Below are positions 1-6,117 of a stretch of 6,117 nucleotides of DNA, one piece after another. Positions within the stretch are counted from its first letter, which is position 1, and each line of letters opens with the position of its first letter. Under the pieces are notes generated by a model. That model was not told where the DNA came from. It saw nothing but the letters and a program-made list of their open reading frames with translations, and did no database searches. The stretch is taken from NCBI GenBank assembly GCA_021156385.1, contig JAJNDL010000085.1, positions 1 through 6,117 on the forward strand. Reading direction: 5' to 3'. The DNA comes from Moraxellaceae bacterium. Lineage in GTDB: Bacteria; Pseudomonadota; Gammaproteobacteria; Pseudomonadales; Moraxellaceae. The position numbers and the translations under genes were made by a program.

Positions 1-717
1 CTGAAGCGCTACGGCATTGGTGCCATCAGCATGTTCGGCGCCATGCTCTTCACTTATCTCGGTGCGCGTCATCTGCCCTCGGGCATGATCGCCGTGCTCT
101 TCGGCATGTCGCCGCTGCTGGTCGGCCTGCTGTCGCAGCTGGCCTTTCGCGGCACGCGCTTCTCGGGCCTCCAGTGGGCGGGCCTGATGCTGGCCCTCGT
201 GGGCTTGGCCATGATTTTCCTGCAGGGGCAGCAGCTGGCGGCCGTGGATCCGCTGGGTGTGCTGTTCGTGCTCACCGGCGTGCTCTGCTACGGCGTTTCC
301 GCGCTGTGGCTGAAGCAACTGCCGGATGCCCTGCCGCCGCTGGTGCAGACCACCGGCGCACTGTGGCTCTCCGTGCTCGGTGCGGTGCTGGCGCTGCCCG
401 TCCTGGCCGGACCGGCGCCGGCCCATGCGCCCGGGGTGGCGAGCCTGGTGGCGCTGGTCTATTCCGCCGCCGTGGGCTCCATCGTCGCCATGCTGTTCTA
501 TTTCTTCCTGCTGCAGCGCATCGAGGTCGGCACCATGGCGCTGACCACGCTGATCACGCCGGTGTTCGCGCTGTTGCTGGGGGTGCTCGTCAACCACGAG
601 CGCTTCCGCGCCGGGGTGCTGTGGGGGATGGGGCTGATCCTGCTGGGCCTGGCGGCCTATTACGGACGGGACCTGCAGCGCCTGCTGGCGCGGCGCGTCA
701 GCGCCGCCCGGGCCTGA
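1..717 (+). CDS. DMT-superfamily transporter, EamA family (5'-truncated by window edge)
   Basis: This is the C-terminal 238 residues of an inner-membrane transporter. The frame is open from base 1, so the true start lies upstream; the ATG at 31 is internal. The protein is almost wholly hydrophobic, with predicted membrane helices at about residues 8-24, 27-47, 56-74, 84-105, 116-136, 149-171, 177-197 and 203-222, and a basic tail (RRVSAARA). EamA proteins usually have ten helices in two repeats; here the end of repeat 1 and all of repeat 2 are visible. The helix-turn phrase with 'PVFALLLG' followed by a charged 'NHERF' is typical of the end of EamA domains (the usual form is 'P-x-x-A-x-x-x-G-x-x-x-x-x-E'). 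Family members export or import small metabolites such as amino acids, but the substrate cannot be read from sequence. It converges on the acylphosphatase gene with 7 bp between stop codons, so the two are not co-transcribed. Confidence 0.88.
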   Translation: MKRYGIGAISMFGAMLFTYLGARHLPSGMIAVLFGMSPLLVGLLSQLAFRGTRFSGLQWAGLMLALVGLAMIFLQGQQLAAVDPLGVLFVLTGVLCYGVSALWLKQLPDALPPLVQTTGALWLSVLGAVLALPVLAGPAPAHAPGVASLVALVYSAAVGSIVAMLFYFFLLQRIEVGTMALTTLITPVFALLLGVLVNHERFRAGVLWGMGLILLGLAAYYGRDLQRLLARRVSAARA

Positions 718-732
718 GCAGCGGTCAGCTGC
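690..732. other. two short GC-rich inverted repeats at the convergent gene junction
   Basis: A perfect 7-bp stem (arms 690-696 and 701-707, loop GTCA) lies in the last codons of the transporter gene. A perfect 5-bp stem (GCAGC 718-722, GCTGC 728-732, loop GGTCA) spans the junction and overlaps the acylphosphatase stop codon. Neither is followed by a T-run on either strand, so neither is a canonical intrinsic terminator. They could still act as weak bidirectional transcript-end structures between the convergent genes. Such short GC stems also arise by chance in DNA this rich in G and C. Confidence 0.25.
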
Positions 733-1000
733 GGATGCGGAAATCCGGCAGCAGTTCGGCAGCTTTGTCCCAGCGCGTTTCGACGTGGTCGACGCGCGCC
801 TGGGACGGGCCTTCATGTGCCCAGGCGAGCAGCGAGCGCAGCGCTTTCTCCTCGCCCTGGGCCAGGAGCTCGACGCGTCCGTCCGGCAGGTTGCGCACCC
901 AGCCTGCGAGGCCGAGGCGCTGCGCCATGGCGGCAGCATTGGCGCGATAGGAAACGCCCTGGACCAGTCCGGTGATGAACAGATGCAGTTCCTGTGTCAT
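725..1000 (-). CDS. acyP: acylphosphatase
   Basis: The product is a 91-residue protein, the usual acylphosphatase length (about 90-100). Acylphosphatases hydrolyse the carboxyl-phosphate bond of acyl phosphates such as acetyl phosphate or carbamoyl phosphate, in the cytoplasm. The phosphate-binding loop is present as GLVQGVSYR at residues 11-19, with catalytic Arg19, and the second signature GWVRNLPDG at 33-41 supplies catalytic Asn37. The loop departs slightly from the common GRVQGVGFR form (Leu12 for Arg, Ser17 for Gly, Tyr18 for Phe), but both catalytic residues are intact, so activity is expected. The ATG at 998-1000 gives the N-terminus expected for the family; only a weak AGGT lies 7-8 bases upstream. 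It is on the same strand as spoVR, 119 bp downstream of it, so read-through from the yeaG operon is possible but not shown. Its physiological role in bacteria is generally unclear. Confidence 0.95.
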   Translation of the reverse strand: MTQELHLFITGLVQGVSYRANAAAMAQRLGLAGWVRNLPDGRVELLAQGEEKALRSLLAWAHEGPSQARVDHVETRWDKAAELLPDFRIRS

Positions 1001-1119
1001 GTCGGCGACCTGAAGGTAGCGGCGATGGGCCGACTATGGACCAGCGCTTCCGGCATAACAACCATGGCAGGCACTGGCCGCGGCAAGGAGCAGCGCAGCC
1101 GATTCAGGTAGCGGGAGGA

Positions 1120-2652
1120 TCAGATGCCGGTGGGCACCTGCAGGATGCCGGACTGGGCGCTGCAGGTCGTTTTCTCGATCAGCGTGTCGCCTTCCCAGGA
1201 TTCGAGGTGCACGTCGAACTTCCACAGCCGGTGCAGGTGCTTGATCACGTCCTGGGCGCTTTCGCCGAGCGGCCGGCGGTTGTGGCGCACGTGGCGCAGC
1301 GTGAGCGAGCGGTCGCCGTGCCGGTTGACGTTCCACACCTGGATGTTGGGCTCGTTCATGCTCAGGTTGTACTGGTTGGAGAGTGCCTGGCGCAGGTAGC
1401 GGAAGCCCGAGTCGTCGTGGATGGCCGAAACCTCGAGGTCGCGGCGCTGGTCGTCGTCCATGATGGCGAAGAGCTTGAATTCACGCATGACGCGCGGCGA
1501 CAGGAACTGCTGGATGAAGCTCTCGTCCTTGAAGCTCTGCATGGCGAACTTTGCCGTCTCGAGCCAGGGCGAACCGGCGATGTCGGGGAACCAGCGCCTG
1601 TCTTCGTCGGTCGGGTTCTCGCAGATGCGCTTGATGTCCTGGAACATGGAGTAGCCGAGCGCGTAGGGATTGATGCCGCGGTAATACGGACTGTCGAAGG
1701 ACGGCTGGTAGATCACCGCGGTATGCGACTGCAGGAACTCCAGGATGAAGCCGTCGGTGACCAGGCCCTCGTCGTACATGCGGTTCAGCAGGGTGTAGTG
1801 CCAGAAGGTGGCCCAGCCCTCGTTCATGACCTGGGTCTGGCGCTGCGGATAGAAGTACTGCGCGATCTTGCGCACGATACGCACGATCTCGCGCTGCCAC
1901 GGTTCCAGCAGCGGTGAATTCTTCTCGATGAAATAGAGCAGGTTCTCCTGCGGCTCCTCGGGCCAGCGCTTGCGCTGCGCCTCCTCCTGCTCCTGCCGGT
2001 TGCGGAAGGGGATGGTGCGCCAGAGATCGTTGACCTGGGCCTGCAGCGCGGCTTCGCGCTCTTCCTGGCGGGCGCGTTCCTGCTCGGCGGAAATCGGATA
2101 GGGACGCTTGTAGCGGTCGACGCCGTAGTTCATCAGCGCATGGCAGGAATCGAGGATGGCCTCGACCTCGCGCACGCCATGGCGCTCCTCGCAACGGCGG
2201 AGGTAGTTCTTGGCGAAGAGCAGGTAGTCGATGATGCTCGACGCGTCCGTCCATGTCCGGAACAGGTAGTTGCCCTTGAAGAAGGAGTTGTGGCCGTAGC
2301 AGGCATGCGCGATCACCAGCGCCTGCATCGTCATGGTGTTTTCTTCCATGAGGTAGGCGATGCAGGGGTTGGAGTTGATCACGATCTCGTAGGCAAGGCC
2401 CATCTGGCCGCGCTTGTAGCCGGTCTCCGTGGCCACGAAGTGCTTGCCGAAGCTCCAGTGGTTGTAGCCTACCGGCATGCCCACGGAGCTGTAGGCATCC
2501 ATCATCTGCTCGGAGGAGATGACCTCGATCTGGTTGGGATAGGTCTCGAGGCCGTAGACCTCGCTGGCGATGCGGCCGATCTCCTCGTCGTAGCGACGGA
2601 TGAGATCGAAGGACCATTCCGAGCCGGTGGAGATCGGATTGCGCCGGGTCAT
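1120..2652 (-). CDS. ycgB: SpoVR family protein (YcgB-like)
   Basis: The product is a 510-residue cytoplasmic protein with no signal peptide or membrane helix, matching the length I recall for E. coli YcgB. SpoVR was named for a Bacillus subtilis protein needed for spore cortex formation, but homologues are widespread in non-sporulating Proteobacteria; the biochemical function is unknown. Family landmarks seen are YNHWSFGK (63-70), the Asn/Cys stretch [13 protein letters not shown] (93-105), [15 protein letters not shown] (114-128), a charged, probably helical stretch at about 186-233, [11 protein letters not shown] (276-286), [11 protein letters not shown] (327-337) and VNRHGDRSL (442-450). 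The start at 2652 is chosen because its ATG overlaps the yeaH stop as ATGA and has a GAGGA site 7 bases upstream. A start at 2739 would add 29 unrelated residues read out of frame inside yeaH. The overlap implies translational coupling to yeaH and stoichiometric expression. Confidence 0.96.
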   Translation of the reverse strand: MTRRNPISTGSEWSFDLIRRYDEEIGRIASEVYGLETYPNQIEVISSEQMMDAYSSVGMPVGYNHWSFGKHFVATETGYKRGQMGLAYEIVINSNPCIAYLMEENTMTMQALVIAHACYGHNSFFKGNYLFRTWTDASSIIDYLLFAKNYLRRCEERHGVREVEAILDSCHALMNYGVDRYKRPYPISAEQERARQEEREAALQAQVNDLWRTIPFRNRQEQEEAQRKRWPEEPQENLLYFIEKNSPLLEPWQREIVRIVRKIAQYFYPQRQTQVMNEGWATFWHYTLLNRMYDEGLVTDGFILEFLQSHTAVIYQPSFDSPYYRGINPYALGYSMFQDIKRICENPTDEDRRWFPDIAGSPWLETAKFAMQSFKDESFIQQFLSPRVMREFKLFAIMDDDQRRDLEVSAIHDDSGFRYLRQALSNQYNLSMNEPNIQVWNVNRHGDRSLTLRHVRHNRRPLGESAQDVIKHLHRLWKFDVHLESWEGDTLIEKTTCSAQSGILQVPTGI

Positions 2653-3926
2653 GCCTTCTTCCTCGAAAAGAGCTCGCGGAACACGGGATAGATGTCGCCA
2701 GCCTCGATGATCTGCTGCATGGCGAAGACGCCCGGCCACTCCTGCTTGACCGCTTCATAGGCATGCCAGAGCGCCTGGTGCTCGCGCGGCGTGATCTCAA
2801 TGTAGGCGAAGTACTGCACCAGCGGCATGATGGCTTCCGACAGCAGTTGCTGGCACAGCGGGGAATCATCGTTCCAGTTGTCGCCGTCCGAGGCCTGGGC
2901 GCCGTAGATGTTCCATTCGTCCGCCGGGTAACGTGCGGCCATGATCTCCTTCATCATCTTGAGCGCGCTGGAAACGATGGTGCCGCCGGTTTCCCGGGAA
3001 TAGAAAAATTCTTCCTCCTCCACCTCCTTGGCGCTGGTGTGATGACGGATGAAGACGACGTCGATCTTCTTGTAGTTGCGCTTGAGGAAGAGGTAGAGCA
3101 GCAGGAAGAAGCGCTTGGCCATGTCCTTCATGGCCTGGTTCATGGAGCCGGACACGTCCATCAGGCAGAACATCACCGCCTGCGAGCTGGGCTTGGGCAC
3201 CTTGATGTGGTGGTTGTAGCGCAGGTCGAAGGTATCGATGAAGGGGATGCGTTCGATGCGGCCCTTCAGCTTCTCGATTTCCTCGCGCAATTCCTTCGCA
3301 CGGGCGACGCGCTCGGGCGAGGTATCCTGCTCGAGCAGCGCCTGGAGTTCGGCCTCGGCTCCCTTCAGGCGCTTGCGGGCGCCAGCGGAAAGGGCGATGC
3401 GGCGCGAGGTCGCCGCGCGCAGGCTGCGCACGATGTTGATCTTGGCGGGATTGCCATCGTTGACGATGCCCGCGTTCTGCCACTGGAACGTCTCGAGGCC
3501 GGCCAGGCGGCGCTTTACGAGGTTGGGCAGCTCGAGGTCGTCGAAAAGGAAGTTCAGGAACTCTTCCTGCGAGAGGCTGAAGCTGAACTCGTCCTCGCCT
3601 TCGCCGGAGTTGGAGGCCTTGCCCTCGCCCCCGCCACCGCCTTCGCCCCCGTCGGGGCGCTTGATGCGGTCGCCTTGGGAGAACTCCTTGTTGCCGGGAT
3701 GCACGAGCTCGCGCTCGCCGCCCTGGCCATGGTGGAAGACCGGCTCGGAGATGTCTCGGGTGGGAATGGCGACGTTCTCGCCGTGCTCCATGTCGGTGAT
3801 GGAGCGGCGGGTTACGGCGTCGGCGACGGCTTCCTTGATCTGGGCGCGATAGCGCTCAAGAAAACGCTGCCTGTTGACCGTGCTCTTGTTACGGCCGTTC
3901 AGGCGGCGATCAATGATGTAGGACAT
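2649..3926 (-). CDS. yeaH: DUF444 family protein YeaH, von Willebrand factor A-like
   Basis: The product is a 425-residue cytoplasmic protein, close to the 427 of E. coli YeaH, and the N-terminus ([12 protein letters not shown], 4-15) is characteristic of that family. Residues 92-111 are a Gly/Glu-rich linker. Residues about 183-227 form a charged predicted coiled coil. A C-terminal vWA-like domain follows from about 245. Its metal-ion-dependent adhesion site looks complete: DVSGS gives Asp257, Ser259 and Ser261; GGT gives Thr316; ASDGD gives Asp347. The C-terminus ([10 protein letters not shown], 411-420) is also a family hallmark. vWA proteins often act as partners of AAA+ ATPases, which fits its place directly after yeaG; this partnership is inferred. 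In E. coli, yeaG and yeaH are co-transcribed and induced in stationary phase and nitrogen starvation. The ATG at 3924-3926 has GAGG about 4 bases upstream, a tight spacing. Downstream it overlaps spoVR by 4 bases. Confidence 0.96.
   Translation of the reverse strand: MSYIIDRRLNGRNKSTVNRQRFLERYRAQIKEAVADAVTRRSITDMEHGENVAIPTRDISEPVFHHGQGGERELVHPGNKEFSQGDRIKRPDGGEGGGGGEGKASNSGEGEDEFSFSLSQEEFLNFLFDDLELPNLVKRRLAGLETFQWQNAGIVNDGNPAKINIVRSLRAATSRRIALSAGARKRLKGAEAELQALLEQDTSPERVARAKELREEIEKLKGRIERIPFIDTFDLRYNHHIKVPKPSSQAVMFCLMDVSGSMNQAMKDMAKRFFLLLYLFLKRNYKKIDVVFIRHHTSAKEVEEEEFFYSRETGGTIVSSALKMMKEIMAARYPADEWNIYGAQASDGDNWNDDSPLCQQLLSEAIMPLVQYFAYIEITPREHQALWHAYEAVKQEWPGVFAMQQIIEAGDIYPVFRELFSRKKA
2653..2664 (-). 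promoter_or_regulatory. ribosome binding site of spoVR/ycgB, inside the 3' end of yeaH
   Basis: GAGGA (minus strand, 2664-2660) lies 7 bases before the ATG at 2652-2650 and within the last codons of yeaH. With the ATGA stop/start overlap it decides the spoVR start and points to reinitiation or coupled translation. Confidence 0.8.
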
Positions 3927-3942
3927 GTGCCCTCGCTGTATT

Positions 3943-4002
3943 TTCCCGTTCCAGCGGGCGGAAACCGGGCGGACAGTACTGCTGGAAACCTGTCCGCCGG
4001 TT
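3943..4002 (-). other. stem-loop region in the yeaG-yeaH intergenic gap
   Basis: The 96-bp gap contains a long imperfect inverted repeat: right arm 3990-4002 and left arm 3963-3976 pair over 13 bp with one bulged base and a 13-base loop (3977-3989). In transcript orientation the arms are AACCGGCGGACAG and CTGTCCGCCCGGTT. A second, weaker stem follows toward yeaH (TTTC/GAAA plus CCG/CGG, roughly 3943-3964, bulge of 3), sharing two bases with the first. No U-run follows, so it is not a standard intrinsic terminator. Such an element could protect the yeaG mRNA 3' end, direct processing, or attenuate transcription into yeaH and spoVR, giving more YeaG than its partners. It could also be a copy of a dispersed palindromic repeat. 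Confidence 0.6.
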
Positions 4003-4022
4003 CTTCCCTGAGAGAACGGTAC

Positions 4023-5945
4023 TTATTGCGCCTTGCGCACGCGCAGATACCACTCGGAGAGCAGGCGCACCTGCTTCTCGGTATAGCCGCGCTCGGTCAT
4101 GCGCTTCACGAAATCCTGATGCTTCTGCTGGTCGTTCTTCGAGGCCTTCGGGTTGAAGGAAATGACCGGCAGCAGGTCTTCCGTGTTGGAGAACATCTTC
4201 TTCTCGATCACCGTGCGCAGCTTCTCGTAGGAGAGCCAGCTCGGGTTCACGCCATTGTTGTTGGCGCGGGCACGCAGCACGAAGTTGACCACCTCGTTGC
4301 GGAAGTCCTTGGGATTGGAGATGCCCGCGGGCTTCTCGATCTTCTCCAGCTCCTCGTTGAGGGCGGCACGGTTGAAGATCTCGCCGGTGTCCGGATCGCG
4401 GAATTCCTGGTCCTGGATCCAGAAGTCGGCGTACTGCACGTAACGGTCGAAGATGTTCTGGCCGTACTCGGAGTAGGACTCGAGGTAGGCAGTCTGGATT
4501 TCCTTGCCGATGAACTCGACGTAGCGCGGCGCCAGGAATTCCTTGAGGAAGCGCAGGTAGCGCTCCTGCTGGTCCTGCGGGAACTGCTCCTGCTCGATCT
4601 GGGTTTCCAGCACGTGCAGCAGGTGCACCGGGTTCGCCGCCACTTCGGAGTGGTCGTAGTTGAAAACGCGCGACAGGATCTTGAAGGCGAAGCGGGTGGA
4701 GAGCCCGTTCATGCCTTCGTCGACGCCTGCGGCATCGCGGTATTCCTGGTAGGACTTGGCCTTCGGGTCGGTGTCCTTGAGGTTCTCGCCGTCGTAGATG
4801 CGCATCTTGGAGTAGAGGCTGGAGTTCTCCGGCTCCTTGAGGCGCGACAACACCGAGAACTGGGCCAGCATGCGCAGCGTGTCGGGGGCGCAGGGCGCGG
4901 CGCGCAGCGAGGAGTGGTCGAGCAGCTTCTGGTAGATCTCGATCTCTTCCGTCACGCGCAGGCAGTACGGGACCTTCACGATATAGACGCGGTCGATGAA
5001 GGCTTCGTTGTTCTTGTTGTTGCGGAAGGTCTGCCACTCGGCTTCGTTGGAGTGGGCGAGCACGACGCCGTCGAAGGGAATCGGGCCGATGGCCTCGGTG
5101 CCGTTGTAGTTGCCTTCCTGCGTCGCGGTGAGCAGCGGGTGCAGCACCTTGATCGGTGCCTTGAACATTTCCACGAATTCCATCAGGCCGCGATTCGCCT
5201 TGGCGAGGCCGCCCGAGAACGAATAGGCATCGGCATCGTTCTGCGCGAAATCTTCCAGCTTGCGGATGTCGACCTTGCCGACCAGTGCGGAGATGTCCTG
5301 GTTGTTCTCGTCGCCCGGCTCGGTCTTGGAGAGGGCGGTCTGGTTCAGGATGCTGGGCTTCAGCTTGACCACGCGGAACTTGCGGATGTCGCCGCCGAAT
5401 TCCTTGAGGCGTTTCACGGCCCAGGGCGACATCACGCCGCGCACGTAGCGCTTGGGGATCTTGTATTCCTGCTCGAGGATGTCGCCGTCTTCTTCCACGT
5501 TGAAGAGATTGAGGGGCGACTCGTTCACCGGCGAACCCTTGATGGCGTAGAAGGGCATCTTTTCCATCAGCGACTTCAGGCGCTCGGCGAGCGAGGACTT
5601 GCCGCCGCCGACGGGGCCGAGCAGGTAGAGGATCTGCTTCTTTTCTTCCAGGCCCTGCGCGGCATGCTTGAAGTAGGAGACGACATGCTCGATCACCTCT
5701 TCCATGCCGTAGAATTCGCTGAAGGCGGGATAACGCTTGATGATCTTGTTGGAGAAGATGCGCGAGAGGCGCGAGTCGCGAGAGGTGTCGATGAGCTCCG
5801 GCTCGCCGATCGCCAGCAGTAACCGCTCTGCTGCAGTGGCATAGGCCGAGGGGTCGTTCTTGCAGAGCTCGAGATATTCTTCCAGGCTGTATTCTTCCTC
5901 ACGAGCTTGGTCGTAACGACCCTGGTAGTGATTGAATATGCTCAT
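4023..5945 (-). CDS. yeaG: PrkA family AAA+ ATPase / putative serine protein kinase YeaG
   Basis: The product is a 640-residue cytoplasmic protein, close to the 644 of E. coli YeaG, and similar from the N-terminus (SIFNHYQGRYD) onward. The N-terminal two thirds hold the PrkA AAA+ domain: Walker A GPVGGGKSS (110-118, Lys116), a probable Walker B-type acidic segment in NRGLMEFVEMFK (251-262, Glu256/Glu259), a sensor-1-like AHSN (297-300, Asn300) and AFIDR (315-319), whose Arg319 is a likely arginine finger. The C-terminal PrkA domain (about 390-640) is the part historically compared with eukaryotic-type kinases. E. coli YeaG is reported as a protein kinase, whereas Bacillus PrkA has been reported to be an ATP-dependent protease, so the activity is not settled. 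The ATG at 5943-5945 has GAGGT 5 bases upstream. It is the first gene of the operon, with yeaH and spoVR following, and in enterobacteria is a general-stress/nitrogen-starvation gene. Confidence 0.97.
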   Translation of the reverse strand: MSIFNHYQGRYDQAREEEYSLEEYLELCKNDPSAYATAAERLLLAIGEPELIDTSRDSRLSRIFSNKIIKRYPAFSEFYGMEEVIEHVVSYFKHAAQGLEEKKQILYLLGPVGGGKSSLAERLKSLMEKMPFYAIKGSPVNESPLNLFNVEEDGDILEQEYKIPKRYVRGVMSPWAVKRLKEFGGDIRKFRVVKLKPSILNQTALSKTEPGDENNQDISALVGKVDIRKLEDFAQNDADAYSFSGGLAKANRGLMEFVEMFKAPIKVLHPLLTATQEGNYNGTEAIGPIPFDGVVLAHSNEAEWQTFRNNKNNEAFIDRVYIVKVPYCLRVTEEIEIYQKLLDHSSLRAAPCAPDTLRMLAQFSVLSRLKEPENSSLYSKMRIYDGENLKDTDPKAKSYQEYRDAAGVDEGMNGLSTRFAFKILSRVFNYDHSEVAANPVHLLHVLETQIEQEQFPQDQQERYLRFLKEFLAPRYVEFIGKEIQTAYLESYSEYGQNIFDRYVQYADFWIQDQEFRDPDTGEIFNRAALNEELEKIEKPAGISNPKDFRNEVVNFVLRARANNNGVNPSWLSYEKLRTVIEKKMFSNTEDLLPVISFNPKASKNDQQKHQDFVKRMTERGYTEKQVRLLSEWYLRVRKAQ

Positions 5946-5950
5946 GACTT

Positions 5951-5955
5951 ACCTC
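5951..5955 (-). promoter_or_regulatory. ribosome binding site of yeaG
   Basis: GAGGT (minus strand, 5955-5951) lies 5 bases before the yeaG ATG and supports this start, which also gives the expected family N-terminus. Confidence 0.75.
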
Positions 5956-5965
5956 AAGTCGGGGT

Positions 5966-5997
5966 GAAAACCACGCACGTTTTGATGTGGTGTTTTC
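5966..5997 (-). other. stem-loop in the yeaG leader
   Basis: Arms 5966-5974 and 5987-5997 pair over 9 bp (CCAC/GTGG and GAAAA/TTTTC, separated by a 2-base bulge at 5991-5992) around a 12-base loop. It ends about 20 bases before the yeaG start codon, just upstream of the ribosome binding site. It could influence leader stability or ribosome access if transcription starts upstream of it. If transcription starts near 5995, as the promoter candidates suggest, it would sit at the extreme 5' end of the mRNA, with the upstream arm possibly incomplete. Alternatively it may be a protein-binding dyad. Confidence 0.4.
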
Positions 5998-6000
5998 CTG

Positions 6001-6050
6001 AGATTAGCCCCAAACATACCGTGGCGGGCAAGCGAAATCTGATTTTTTTT
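6001..6050 (-). promoter_or_regulatory. candidate promoter region of the yeaG operon
   Basis: No strong sigma-70 promoter is visible. Two weak, overlapping candidates point to a start near 5994-5996. CTAATCT (6007-6001) matches the stationary-phase sigma-S -10 CTAYACT at 5 of 7 positions; the best -35-like hexamer is TTGCCC, at a long 19-base spacing. A GG-N10-GC pair (GG at 6020-6019, GC at 6008-6007) keeps the invariant bases of a sigma-54 site but matches the rest of the consensus poorly. An A8 tract (6050-6043) sits where an UP element would lie. Sigma-S control of this operon in E. coli and reported sigma-54/NtrC involvement make either plausible; neither is demonstrated here. Confidence 0.3.
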
Positions 6051-6054
6051 GTGA

Positions 6055-6076
6055 TGCGTAACAGATGAGCTACGCA
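6055..6076. promoter_or_regulatory. inverted repeat upstream of yeaG, possible regulator-binding dyad
   Basis: TGCGTA (6055-6060) and TACGCA (6071-6076) form a perfect 6-bp inverted repeat with a 10-base spacer, centred about 120 bp upstream of the yeaG start codon and about 70 bp upstream of the inferred transcription start. The half-site spacing suits a dimeric activator, but the sequence matches no operator I recognise. The remaining 41 bases to the window end show nothing I can name. Confidence 0.3.
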
Positions 6077-6117
6077 CCGTGCCGCCTGTCCTCGGCGCCT
6101 TGCCGCTGGTCGCTCGC

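Noticed and set aside
174..950. A 258-codon + strand open frame overlapping the transporter and acylphosphatase genes
   Set aside because: Ala/Arg/Gly-rich out-of-frame translation of the transporter gene running into the antisense of acyP; no domain and no start context.
1001..1119. Possible small gene or terminator between spoVR and acyP
   Set aside because: No start with a ribosome binding site and no stable hairpin with a T-run was found on either strand.
994..1917. A 307-codon open frame on the + strand antisense to spoVR
   Set aside because: Same codon-aligned mirror effect. The minus-strand SpoVR product has clear family motifs, and the + product has none.
2653..2739. Upstream start for SpoVR at 2739, adding 29 residues
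   Set aside because: The extension lies out of frame within the conserved C-terminus of yeaH and does not look like SpoVR. The ATG at 2652 has a good ribosome binding site and gives the usual 510-residue length.
3963..4002. Rho-independent terminator after yeaG
   Set aside because: The stem is strong, but the bases after it in the transcript are GC-rich with no U-run, so only an unspecified stem-loop is supported.
2763..5822. A 1019-codon open frame on the + strand, antisense to yeaH and yeaG and crossing the gap between them
   Set aside because: It is codon-aligned with both minus-strand genes (all start at positions divisible by 3), so it stays open simply because TTA, CTA and TCA codons are nearly absent from these GC-rich genes; it ends at a TTA leucine codon of yeaG. 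The translated product is low-complexity Val/Leu/Ala/Gly/His-rich with no recognisable domain.
6031..6050. T8 run as terminator of an upstream + strand gene
   Set aside because: Only a 4-bp AAAT/ATTT stem precedes the run and there is no coding frame on the + strand leading into it; the tract is better read as an A-tract upstream of yeaG.

Overview
The window is high-GC bacterial DNA, most likely from a beta- or gammaproteobacterium. That placement rests on protein-level recall (the three central proteins closely resemble E. coli YeaG, YeaH and YcgB in length and motifs), GC-rich third codon positions, and Shine-Dalgarno sites with GAGG cores. No ribosomal RNA or other strong taxonomic marker is present, so the genus is open. 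No mobile element, CRISPR array, tRNA or rRNA was seen.

Layout, left to right. Positions 1-717 (+) hold the 3' part of a DMT/EamA-family membrane transporter gene whose start lies outside the window. It converges, with a 7-bp gap, on an acylphosphatase gene at 725-1000 (-). After a 119-bp gap with no recognised element come three large minus-strand genes, transcribed right to left in the order yeaG (4023-5945), yeaH (2649-3926), spoVR/ycgB (1120-2652). yeaH and spoVR overlap by 4 bases (ATGA). yeaG and yeaH are separated by 96 bp containing a strong stem-loop. The 172 bp upstream of yeaG (5946-6117) hold its ribosome binding site, a leader stem-loop, weak promoter candidates, an A8 tract and a 6-bp inverted repeat.

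The three large genes form the conserved PrkA (AAA+ ATPase/putative kinase) - DUF444 (von Willebrand A-like) - SpoVR module. In enterobacteria these genes belong to the stationary-phase/nitrogen-starvation response; in Bacillus, PrkA and SpoVR are sporulation proteins. The molecular job of the complete module is still poorly defined. A reasonable inference is an AAA+ motor (YeaG) working with a metal-binding vWA adaptor (YeaH), with SpoVR as effector or substrate. acyP may be a downstream passenger of the same transcript.

I did not find a wholly new system. The most useful leads are the contiguous, translationally coupled triad, the yeaG-yeaH intergenic hairpin, a possible but unproven metal-site pattern in SpoVR, and the arrangement of the yeaG upstream region.
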